Assembly: GCA_024195265.1 (NCBI GenBank)
Contig: JAJLRJ010000001.1
Span: 53,411,702 to 53,475,701 of the forward strand
Length of the DNA stretch: 64,000 nucleotides
Source: Dendrophyllia cribrosa
Taxonomy: Eukaryota > Cnidaria > Anthozoa > Scleractinia > Dendrophylliidae
Direction: 5' to 3'
Shown: positions 22,899 through 34,400 of the stretch, piece after piece
How the letters are laid out: the number at the start of each line of letters is the position of its first letter
How positions within the stretch are numbered: the stretch's first letter is position 1
The notes under the pieces: model-generated
Seen by the model: the letters and a program-made list of their open reading frames with translations, nothing else
What the model was told of the DNA's origin: nothing
Database searches by the model: none
Translations under genes and position numbers: made by a program

Positions 22899-23677
22899 CT
22901 ATGTGTTAATTCGCGAGCGTTTTTCCTCTTGGAGATTTTGCTTTTTCAACCAATTTTTAACTTCTCCCTTCCTCTGGCTGGTGTTATAAAACTGACAGCA
23001 GGTTGGTGAGCAACTTGGTGCACAGTTAGGAGAACAACCTGCAGAGCACTGGGAATTAGACAATCCCTGTAGGGGAGGGGGATGTGTTGCGTAAACCTGA
23101 GCGAGTGGCTGCTGATACCATTGTTGTGCTGGTTGTTCGAACGTAACTTGAGGTTTAGACACTGAAATCTGCATGGGTTGCGGTGGCGGAGGAGGCGTGG
23201 GTACAGGTGCAGGCTGGTAAACTAACTGAGGTGCGACTGGGGCGGGAGCATACTGCTGACAACAGGACGACTGACACGAGGGCGCACATGACTGTGGACA
23301 AGGACTGGGGCATTGAGCGACTGGTGCCGGAACCTGCTGCTGACAACAGGAAGACTGGCATGAAGGCGCACATGACTGTGGGCAGGGACTTGGACATTGA
23401 GCGACTGGTGCGGGAACCTGCTGCTGACAACATGAAGATTGGCATGAAGGCGCACATGACTGTGGGCATGGACTTGGACATTGAGCGACTGGTGCGGGAA
23501 CCTGCTGTTGACAACATGAAGATTGGCATGAAGGCGCACATGACTGTGGACAGTGACTTGGGCATTGAGCGACTGGTGCTGGAACATGTTGCTGACAGCA
23601 GGAAGATTGGCAAGAAGGCGCACAGGTATGCGGACATGGGCTGGGGCATTGAGTAACTACAGGGGTCTCGAAGCAAC
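22899..23677 (-). CDS. Nematocyst-type cysteine-repeat protein (six minicollagen-like CRDs), terminal exon
   Basis: The acceptor AAACAG| precedes 23677; the frame enters in phase 1 and ends at TAG (22901-22899), about 259 codons. Five tandem 28-residue (84-bp) units each contain C-x3-C-x3-C-x3-C-x3-CC, e.g. CPSPCPQSCAPSCQSSCC, spaced by QQQVPAPVAQ. A Pro-rich stretch with a run of prolines follows, then a sixth CRD (CSAGCSPNCAPSCSPTCC) and a short basic tail. This cysteine spacing is that of minicollagen/NOWA-type domains, which cross-link the cnidarian nematocyst capsule wall. No Gly-X-Y collagen stretch is present here. The first exon with a signal peptide was not found. A TAA lies just upstream in frame, so splicing is required. 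It may be a separate gene or an alternative terminal exon of the upstream gene. A structural protein, not a venom toxin. Confidence 0.8.
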
Positions 23678-23803
23678 CTGTTTTATAGGTTTAAAAAGAA
23701 GTCAGAATAACAATCTATATTTGGTTTATATGTTTTATATCTGTCTGTTTGTGTTCACTTTTGCATGATTGTTCGTTTCATGTGATATGACTTCGATAAA
23801 AAT

Positions 23804-23809
23804 TTATTA
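23804..23809 (-). terminator. Poly(A) signal of the SEA-like gene
   Basis: AATAAA on the minus strand, about 41 bp after the TAA at 23852-23850. It lies between this stop and the next acceptor at 23678. Confidence 0.55.
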
Positions 23810-23849
23810 TTTTAATCTTAGAGCCTCCAGTTCACCTCAAGTTAAATAA

Positions 23850-25479
23850 TTATCTGTTGCATTTGTAAATCCCTACATTGACACAGTGAGGATACCCACG
23901 AGCATGATGAACAAAGAACATTGGAATCCTCTGCATCCCGAATGAGAGGGAAACATCATGCACAGGAATGACCACCATGATATAGCGATGTACGTATAGA
24001 AGCCTACATGGTATTCCAGTAAACGATGCTTTGAACCCGTAAAATTTACCTGCCGCTGAAACATTTCCCGATCCAAACGTATCTATCAGTTTACCAAGGA
24101 ATTTCCCAACAGCTCTGAATCTTAAAACAAAGAAAGCTTTGACCTCTCCTGGCTCTTCCGAGGAACTGCAAACAAAAAATAAATCAGACTCAAGCAACGT
24201 TAACATGTGATGGTGACAGTGATGGTGATAATGATGATGATGATATGATGATGATGATAATGATGGTGATGACGATGACGATTTAACTGTAGATATAAAC
24301 GCACGTTTTATGGAGTAACCATTTAAATGCGCAAAGCTTTCATGTGATGATGTTCCTTTTTTCGAACTAAGACGCCTAAGTTTAAAAGTGAAATAGTTAA
24401 TTTCTAATTGATTTTTCCTTAATCATCTCGTCTCACTCCCGCAATAACGTGTTCACACACCTGAACTTGGTAAAGAATGCTCCTCGAAAATCTTTATCAT
24501 CCTCGTACGCATCAAGCACCTTTAAAAAAAAGACATATACCTAGCCAATGGTTCAAAGATGTGTCAGCTTATATAAGGGATTTAATGGGCTCTAGGGACA
24601 GAAACAAAAACTGGGGATTCTTTTTTTTGGGGGGGGGCTAGGCAGGGAAGGGAAGGGAAGGGACTTACAACAAAGTTACACAACACGATCCGTGCTCTTC
24701 GATCTTGGCAAACGTTGTCAACATTTGGAATTTAATAATAATCTTTTTATTAGAAAACCAACGTCACCGTAAGGTGATTTACAGAATGGTCCTAAAACAT
24801 TATAAAATACAATGAAAAACTAATTGAAATCTAAAATGAAATTAACTTTACTAGCTTAACTCAATTCTTTAAAAAGTCCTTTCTTAAAATGAGCCAGAGT
24901 TGGGGCTTCACGCAGAGGCATGTTTAGATTGTTCCACTCATCTGCGGAAAAATTGATAGTTGTCCAGTGCCCCCATTTTTTTTTTTTTTTTGCTGCAACT
25001 ATTTTACGACGTCGTTCTTCAATCTATTATTATAACTGTGAAAATCTCTATTTATATCATGTAAAAGGTAGTGAACAAAGAGATTGTCGAGGCACATGTA
25101 CATAAAATGAATTTAGTACCGTCAAAAAAGAAAGGAGTTGAAGTACAAATAATATAGATGGACAACTGTTAATGCGACCACCATGGATCAAAAAATGCTA
25201 TCGTATTAACGGGGTGATCGGATAACAAGGTTTTAGTTCAAATGAGAAAATTACAGCGTCAGCTTTTGTTTTCATCCCAATTGTGGTGTGGTAATAACGA
25301 GGTGGTTCAGCGACCTATTGACGATCTTTGTAAGACAGGATTTCACTGTATCTAGAGTTATTTAGTTCTCACCTTAACCTCGATTTCCCGTCTTGTGGAT
25401 TGATAATTTCCATTTGATGAAAACAGAAAATCGTTGTCCCAAGGCTTCCCGGTCTTAATTTTAACGAGGAAGGATTTGC
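23850..25479 (-). CDS. Exons 10-12, SEA-like C-terminal domain
   Basis: Exons 25479-25373, 24519-24461 and 24165-23850. Together they read FLVKIKTGKPWDNDFLF, then YQSTRREIEVKVLDAYEDD, FRGAFFTKF, and EEPGEVKAFFVLRF. The W..L....Y..L...V...Y....F.G..V..F..GSV.V.F.L.F pattern is that of SEA domains. The usual autoproteolytic G-S-V-V-V step is replaced by G-E-V-K-A, so self-cleavage is unlikely. A further ~70 residues with three Cys follow, ending CVNVGIYKCNR. Confidence 0.65.
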
Positions 25480-28400
25480 CTAAAAATTTATTATATAAGT
25501 ATTAAGATCGATAGCTTTATGAATAAATATAGCCGCCCAGCCTGCATCTAGATGACTTTTATTTCCGATATCTGTAAGTGTCTTGCTTATGTCTTGCATT
25601 GTATTGCATTGCCTGCATTGCATTATATTATCGTCTTAGCCGCTTTAGATCAATTATAGAATTCAGGGCCATTTTTGTCACCTCCCTTTGCGAACGAGAC
25701 ATAACACAATGGTTACTACATTTATACATAGTGATTCAAAGAGATGTATATAAGTGGCCCTGTAATGATACTATAATTTAGCCGTCTGTTTTGATCTTAC
25801 ATGTAAGATTCCTTATGTCATCATCCTTGCCGGGAAGGGAGTTGTTACTTGAATTGTCACGAAGCTTATGAAGCGAGGCTTTCACGATCTTTGCAAAAGA
25901 GACAGCTTTTGGCAAAAGAGGCCGTTTAGGTCCTGTATTTATGTTTGAACTGCTGATTTTCGTTTCTCCAAGCAGGTTATCATGTTGAGAAGGTCCTGTA
26001 AGATTAAAACCAAAATATGGGCAAATGTGGTTATTGCTAAAGAGTAAGAATAAGAATAGATTATTTACTGTTGATAACGTAGGCCGTAGTATTCGCCCAG
26101 TCTCCTGGGCTAGCTAGAGGCTGATGTTAAAAGCGCTCAACCATACAAAAGTACTACAACAATTGCAATATAAATACAAATTTAAAAATAAAAATTTAAA
26201 TCTAAAGCAGCTTAAAGTTCTTAGAAGCACTTATTTCACTGATACCCAGCGAATTTTGCGCCCCTGATGTGCGGAAATTTCTGATTTCTGAATTTTTGTT
26301 TAAAAAAGTATATCGTGATAACATAAAAGGAAATGAAACAAATTCAAAAAAACTGCTTAAAAGACAAGAGAGGCACAACAAATTCAGAGCCATAACGTGC
26401 TTGCAATTGCTTACCTTGGCTTACTTTCAAAGGTCTGTTTGGTAAATCTAAATGCGGCGTTTCAGCGATCTGATCGGCGACATCTTTTTCTGTAGGTGCA
26501 ATGGAACAATTTAAGATCGTAACGTGTACCTCTTAAACCCACACCAAACCAAAATCCCTGCGATATTACCCCTTTAAATGCACAATACATTTATCTATGT
26601 TTGATCATAGTTTCATATGGCCAAAGCGAATACTTGTTTCTTACCTTTTTGAACAGGTGTATGTTGTTTCGGCGCATGCGGCTTTGAAGAGTTCTGGACT
26701 GCATCATACTCATCATCTATAAGTATTTTATAAAATTAGTAGTTTTACCAGGCATAGCCTGCAAAGCAGGCGCATTTGGGGAGCGAACGAGCGCTGAGTT
26801 TTAAAACCCGCGGACTGAAGCGAATCAAAAGACGTAAGCAAGGGCGTGGGAGTCAGACTGGAAGGCGAAGGAGAGGGGAGGGGTGAGGAAGAAAAAATAC
26901 GTCTGCCCGCACTCATTATTCATTTAGGAAACTGATATCACAGGCCTTGTTGGCAGGCGTTTTTTCTTTCTCTTCCCCGCCCCCTCCTCACCCCATTCAC
27001 CCCTCCCAGCCCCCGACATTTTGCAAAACCAAAATGACGACCAACACTAAATTCCGCCAGTACTCGCCACCAGAAAAAAAAAAACGCTGCACTGCAGGCT
27101 ACATTGTATTAGAGCATAGCGGAGAAAATTGAATAATAGAGGTTGCCGAAAGGAAGTGGGGTAACTGAATCTGATTACTGAAATCAAGCCCACCAGTTAT
27201 AAGCCCTACATCACTCAGGAAGTTCGCCAACCCCATTACATCCGTACAATGATAACCTTTATTTTGAACTGAATGATTGTACTGTTAATAATAAGTTGGT
27301 CTTAACTTCCGTTCAAAAGGCCTCTTCCACAAAACAAAACGACTCTTTCGAATTTACAAAAGCCCACGACTTGTAAATGAGATTTTAGAAAATCTGAAGA
27401 ATAAGAGGCCAGGCAATTCTTCCTCAGCGCTTGGAACAGTGGCACAGGCAAAAGTCTACTCAAAGACAGAAACTTCTCTCTCCGATGTTTTGACAAAGCT
27501 GGTACTAAAGTGGATAGTTTGTATTTTATGTAGTCGCACTCTCAATAAATTAACAAACTAAGCTTTGTAGAAGACATGTCAACACATACCAGTTCCTGTT
27601 ATAGGATTCTCCTGAGATTTTCCATCACTCTTACTTCGATTCACAAAAGACAAAGGCTCGATAACTGCAGAGAATTCGTCTTTGTTGCCTTAAGAAACGC
27701 AAACACTTAATATGAATTGTCTGAATTATTTTTTTATGTGGTCACTTTTGACTGACCGGTAGCCATTTGAGCTTCTAATGCACAGATCACTATAAGGTCT
27801 CCGGTAACACCTTACGAAATAGTACATGTCTATCGCTTGAAATAGAACATAAAGTTATAGCTGGAATAATTGGTGGTGTCACACTAAGGCTTCTAAGAAC
27901 ATCCTAAGTGCACTTCATGAAACCTACTTTGAATGTGAAAGATTGCACGTACTTGAAGCCTACTTTGTAACCATGGAAACGTGTCTATATTAAAAGAGCC
28001 TAAGTTCGCCGCCAAGTATGATCTACACCACACACTTCATAAGTCAATAAATCTTGATCTGTATACTAATTAAAAATCCAATCTCTTATTTACCCCCTCT
28101 ATATCGAGGTGTACTTCAATCAAAATGTTGTAACATTGTATTTCTCTTTTTTTTTGTTGTTGTTGTTGATTTTGTTTGTACTTGTAATATATCTTGTTTG
28201 TAAGCTTGGTTTTGTAAAATGCAAAAAATAAAAATTGAAAAAACAATCTACACCACACTTGAGAAGGCCACTTGACCCATCGGAAAACAGAAGTCGACTA
28301 AAATGCACATATTTGAACCCTACTTTGTAACCATGGAAACGTGTCTATTTCAAAGGAGCCTAAGTTCGTCGCCAAGTATGATCTACACCACACTTGAGAA

Positions 28401-31400
28401 GGCACTTGACCAGTGGGAAAACAGAAGCCGACTAAAAGACACATACTCAAACCCTACTTTGTAACCATGGAAACGTGTCTATTTCAAAGAAGTCAAAGTA
28501 CGCCGCCAAGTATGATCTCCACCACACTTGAGAAGGCACGTGACCAATGGGAAAACAGAAGCCGACTTAAGGCCCTGTCACACTATTGCGTATGAGAGAA
28601 ACGTATGAGTTGCGTATGGAAATTCATAAAATAATTTTCATACGCACAAAATGACCAGCTTACTTGACCTATGAGTAACGTACCTCTATCGTAACTCTCG
28701 CGTATTCAGCGTATGCCTAGCGTATGCTTAGCGTATAAACCATACGTCCGAATACGCACAAAATTTTTAAGCATGCTTAAAAACATTTTTCTGCCTCGCC
28801 GTATGCCAGCGTATGTCACGGTATGCGACCATGCTTGAAACGTAAACAACCTATGCCTAACGTACCCCTAGCGTATGACAGCGTATACCAGCGTATGAGT
28901 GATATTTTTCATACGCTGGCATACGCCAGTACGATACGCAATAGTGTGACAGGGCCATAAAAGACACATGCATCGGCACAAATAATTGATAGTGATTGTC
29001 AGCTTATGTTCCAATAAATACACTGTGTGAACCCCAATTTTTTTGACGCGTGACTTGAGAATCTCAAGTGCGCTTGAGGCAATCTCTTTCTTGAGACATA
29101 CTTAGTTTGCTTAGTTTGTAGTTTGAAACCACCAATGATTTAATCATTTTATATGAATTAATTTTATACCAGTTCCTGTCAATGATTTTTCATGAGATTT
29201 TCTGGCATTAGGATTTACAGCAGCCAAAGGTTCGTCCACGATAAGAAGCTCGCCATGGTCACCTCGATAAGGAAAAAAATTAAGATCAGATATTAATATT
29301 TATGTTATTTTTTTAACTTCGTTATTAAAGGAACCTATATTGAAACTGCCTTTAACCTGCCGCAGAATATATTTATGAAACGGTTAGGCATGCGCAATGG
29401 ACCTTATTCATATTCTCCGTATTGAACTGGAACTATCTTCACTGCATATATAATTAGCCCGTAACGTGGAAAAGGAGAAACTACTTTTGTTAATTCCGTC
29501 GTGTCGAGCCTGCACGCTAGTGGTATAATGCATCACGACCCTCGCTTTTAATGGTACGATTTCAATCGACTCTCGACCAATTCAACGGAGTTCAGTGGAG
29601 GTGACGTTAAAGTTTCGCCTCTCCCACCTCCCCTGGTGGCGGTTGACGCCGCATCCTAACACTCAGCACGCCTATTGCCCCCAGCAATCGTGGTATCCTC
29701 CATAATTTAGCTTCCCGTGACGGGGTAACGGGTGCCGACAGTGAGGATATATTACTACTTTATTCCATTCTTCGGTGAATCTTATTGTATTTTGCATAGT
29801 TATAACATTTAACATATATAACTTATGCAACTTGTCAAAATTTAAGAGTGACTTAAAACGTTAGCTTCAGTTTGCAGTTGCGTATGATTGCTATGAACTT
29901 ACTTACCACCATTGTCTTCTTTATCATTTTCTACAGAACTGGTTGCATTGTGAAAGTCCGCATTGATAGTCTCATTACCTGAAAAAAAAAATGTAGTTGA
30001 AACTCCTTACTACCGAAAACAATGGGACAGACCCAAGTGATCGCGTTATAGAGGTGCATGTCCGTATTGTAGAAGAAGGGAATGTAAGAATATTGATGTA
30101 TTCGGCTAAAGGCTGGTTCTCATATAATCGTCCCGGTCGTCCGAGTCGTTTCAAAAAGTGCACGGACGACCGGGACAATTATATGAGAACACTTCTGAGA
30201 CGACCCGGGACGATCGCAAACGACCCGGACGACTGGGACGATCGCGGTCGCTTGGATACAACTGTGTTCTATCCGGACGACTGCGACGATCGTGAATAAT
30301 CGGGGACGATCATATGAGAACTACTCTCGGGCGACCGGGACGACTGAGGCGATCGAAGCGACCCAAATCTACCCCAGAATGCATTATTATTGCCCAAAAC
30401 ATGTTGTCGGACACAGTTTACGACTGCGCTATTGACGTTCGAGACGACCGGGACGATCATATGAGAACCCAAATCACTTGAGTCGTCCCGATCGTCTGCG
30501 TCGTTTGCAAAAAACTTTTGAAACGACTCGGACTATTTTCCGTAATAGAGAGGTGTCCGTATCAGGTGACTGTCCGTAAGGAGATGTTCGTGTGTACAGT
30601 AGAAGCTCTCGTAAGCCCGCGCTAAGTGCCCGCGCTAACTTTCAACATTCATAACTTCCTTAATATGTATTCAAACGACATCAAATTTATCTGGCAACAA
30701 TTTGATATGATATTTTATTGGTCACGTGACTTTATGTTTCCATAGAAACACGACTTTGACAGCCATGTTTTTGTAATTTGCATATTTTCCCCTTTGAATG
30801 AAGAAAAACAGCGTTTATTGGTATAACTTTTACATTTTTACGTCATTTAGCGTTTACTTATTGGTTTTGATTAATTTTGAGTCAATTTAGACGGTTTTTA
30901 AAAGGTATTGAAAATTTCAGAAATCCAAGATGGCGGATCCAAGATGGCGGCCGTATAACTGATTGCCTAATAACTACGTCATATGACGTTATCGTTCCTT
31001 TGTGTGGACTAAAAAGGAGAGAGTTTTCGACGTACTATGTACCCTCTAGGTTTCATTGTCATAGCCTTAATATTCTTGAAGTCACGAGGTCACAATGTGC
31101 CTCCATCCCCACCCCCACCCCCCAGGCTCAGGAACTCAAAAAAAGCCCCGGCAAAATAGGGTTAAAGCCATGGAAACCTTGCAACATGCCAAATAAATTA
31201 CGCATATAGAGTAGTTGGGGTTACTGACCAACACTATGATGCTCGGGTCGACGAAGTAATTTTTTTTATTTTTCTTTGTAAACGTCTTTAGTTTCTGTTA
31301 TGGTTTATAAAGGTTAACACGTGGGATAGCACACCTCCAAGCCTTTTAAACAATATACTGCTCCTCTGATCTCATTGGCTGCTTCTTATGGGTTCATGGG

Positions 31401-34400
31401 CATTTTAATTAATTGACTCAATTTACATTTGTCAACTGATCAAACACTCACCTATGCAGGTGAAATCTCCCCATAAGTCGTCAAAATTCACGTGTCCCTT
31501 CCTTGATGCATCAACTATACGTATTTGAGCAACCTTGTTTTGAAATTGCCCTACAGTCCACTCTCTTCTTCGCATGCGTTCACGGCAATCGTCAGCGAAC
31601 GCCTCTCGTGCCACTTGTCCATTCACGAGTAGCTCGACGCGAATTTGCCCCGCGTCACAGCCTCCACCAAAAAGAAACGACAATTTTGATCCCGTGATAC
31701 GAAACTTTGGAGAGGTCAGCGTGCCTATAGGGTAATCACCTGTCAAATACCCTGCATCTGCGTCAGGTTTGGACCTGTTTTCAAACGTTCCTATCCACCA
31801 ATCACCTTGCACATTAGTGTTGATTTTAGGGTCCCGTATGTGGGCATTGTCCCCGTATGTTGGTTGGTTATTGAAGGCGTCTCCGGTTTTGTTCCACTTA
31901 GAAAGTGTTCCCGTGCCTTTTTCAAAATCAAAGTCTTTACAGTTACCTAAAATTTTCAGGATTAAAATTTGAGATTAAAACAGTAGACAACCTAAGTTTT
32001 CTTAAAAAACGTAACATCAATATCCCATCAGTTATACTTTGGATAGTCAGTTGGTCAGTCAGTACGGTGGATTCGTATAACCCGTGTTTTATTAAAGAAA
32101 TAAAAAACGCGCCAGTGCATTATTGAGTTATATAAGCACGCGGGAATTTTTAAGAACACGAGAGAAGTGCAGAAAAGCACGAGCCAAAGGCGAGTGCTCG
32201 CACTTCTCGAGTGTTCTTAAAAATTCCCAAGTGCTTATATAACTCAACAATGCACGAGGAACAAGTTTTTTATTTCTTTTATAAAATAAAAACGGTTATA
32301 ATGAACCTTACGTCACGCGCGTGCTTTATCGAGTTATAATGAACTCGGTTTAAGGTGGCTCGATATAGTTTTTTTTGGCGCGCGCAGATTGGGTTCTAAT
32401 TTACCAGCGGGACTTTTAAAAATTTGAGTCATGCAAGAAAAAAGATAAACAAACATGGCCGCAACTCTCCTTTCGCAATTTTATTTTTGCGCCAGCCTGG
32501 TTGACTGTGTTTTTCGCGTGTATGCAAGCTAGGTTTACATTCTTCTTTCTTTGGTGGTAATGTGATTTACCGAGAAAAAGAAAATAGGGCGGTTAAAGTT
32601 CCCTGACAAGAATGCAGTGAAGAATGGTTTCGCGATCGACAACTCAGCCCCGCATCGACGCAATTTTCCTCTGAATACGAGAGAGTTTATTTTGGGCTGT
32701 TTTTAGGGGCAGTGTATTTTCTTAATCTAAACTCTATTAAAAGAGTAATGCAGAATGTATTGGGAAAGACAGTTCATCTTCTAATAAGAACAAACAGCAA
32801 CAGAGCGTGTGCGCGACGAAGTTCCCACCCACTGCATGATATTTGTGGTCGATTCTCGTCATCAGTTAGATAAGAAAATGCACAAAAAAGGGTTATCCAG
32901 CTACGAACCACCAGAGGAAATAAAAAGCAAAAAGGAAGCAGACGTTGTATGGCTTTTAATGAAGCAGCAAATCAGAAATACTCAAAGGAGAAAATTAGGA
33001 AATCTTCGATCTGTCGTTCAAGAAAAGACACAACAACACGGCTACAGTGATTATCAATTTGTAGTTTTTGACACGGAGACAACTTCTTTAGATAAAATAG
33101 CAGCTATAACTAAACAGGTAAACACTTACAATTACTATGTGCATGCTACCAAAATGCAATATCAGCTACTACGCTTCTCGATTTAACAAACTGTCAGTGG
33201 AATCGATAAATGGCCAGAAAACGTTCCAGTGCATACTGTTCATCTGAGCGATTTCACCACTTTTCTCTCCAGTAATGCTATCGCAAATTGCTACAGTGTT
33301 TTGATCGGCCACAATCCTTTTGTTTTGACACTCCCACATTGCTACGCTGTCTTAGGCTCTCTCCCCCGCAGAGGCTGCTATCAGTTGGGCATGAGTTCAA
33401 AGAAACACTTTCATCCATGAAAAATTCTATTCGCCGACAGTCTTCACCTTGTCAAAACACCCGAATCGCTCAATCTGGGAGGAAAGCCCTGTAGAAGCAA
33501 TCTTCCATCGGTTTTAAAATCTGTTTTTAATGAAGAGCTTTTTAGCACATGATGCTTTGGAAGATGTCTTTGCTCTCCATCGCGTAGTTATTATTATTTC
33601 AATCCCCGTCGTTGTAAACAACGGCAATGTAAATCCCGCCTCCTTCGCTTTCGAAGACATGGTATTTTTAGACGAACGCTTCCAGCGTGTGCAATGTCAG
33701 GGATAACATCTTTTCTCAGAGTAATAATGGGCTGGTAAAGCAAAGCCTCCTACAAAAATTGCAAAAAGTGGCCTGTCCTACCAGGACTTACAGCGTCTCT
33801 AGAGAGGCTCGCAATTTTGAGCAGAGCGCCGACAGCAGCGATTCCATCCACACCACGAGGAACAAAGCATCCAGCGATTTTAGCCAGAATTGTTAATCAT
33901 TTCGAAGGCAAGTGATGTACCAGCCATTACTAGACACGATTCATCCAAAAGATAACAGTTTCTATCTCACAAAAAGCTGCACAGCGCGAAAGAGATTTGT
34001 CTATAAATGAATAAACAAGAATAACATCCGCAAATCGACCACAAAATCCGCGCGGAGGAGTGGCGTGACAACTGCCACGCATGCGTAATTGCCGATCTTG
34101 TCGTGTCAAAATTTTCAGAAATTTGAAACTTTCGAAGTCCACACTTCCGCTTCCGCTCGGTAAATTTTTTTCATTTTTTGCATGTTGACTTCGTTCTATC
34201 CAAAGTGCGTTTTACGCGATTTTCAAAAAATTCTGTCAACAGAGAAAAAAATTACCAACGAATTCTAAAAAACGCGTTTTTTCTTTAAAATTTCTGACAG
34301 ATTTTTTTTAAAGTTGGTACTCGGGTAGAACACAGGGGTCGAAGGCCGTATGCAAAATTTAAACAGAATTCACCGTGGAATTTTAAAGATAATTGAAGAT

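Noticed and set aside
23155..23676. Out-of-frame ORFs (133-173 aa) over the cysteine-repeat exon on both strands
   Set aside because: The 84-bp repeat keeps several frames open. Only the third minus frame gives the CRD cysteine spacing and a proper acceptor.
26202..26393. 63-aa minus ORF with a hydrophobic start as the missing signal-peptide exon for the CRD protein
   Set aside because: No phase-1 donor after the hydrophobic stretch; overlaps intron sequence without conservation signs.
32809..33186. Host exonuclease gene
   Set aside because: Motifs II and III follow only after frameshifts, and the whole lies between transposon ends; kept as a pseudogene of the element.
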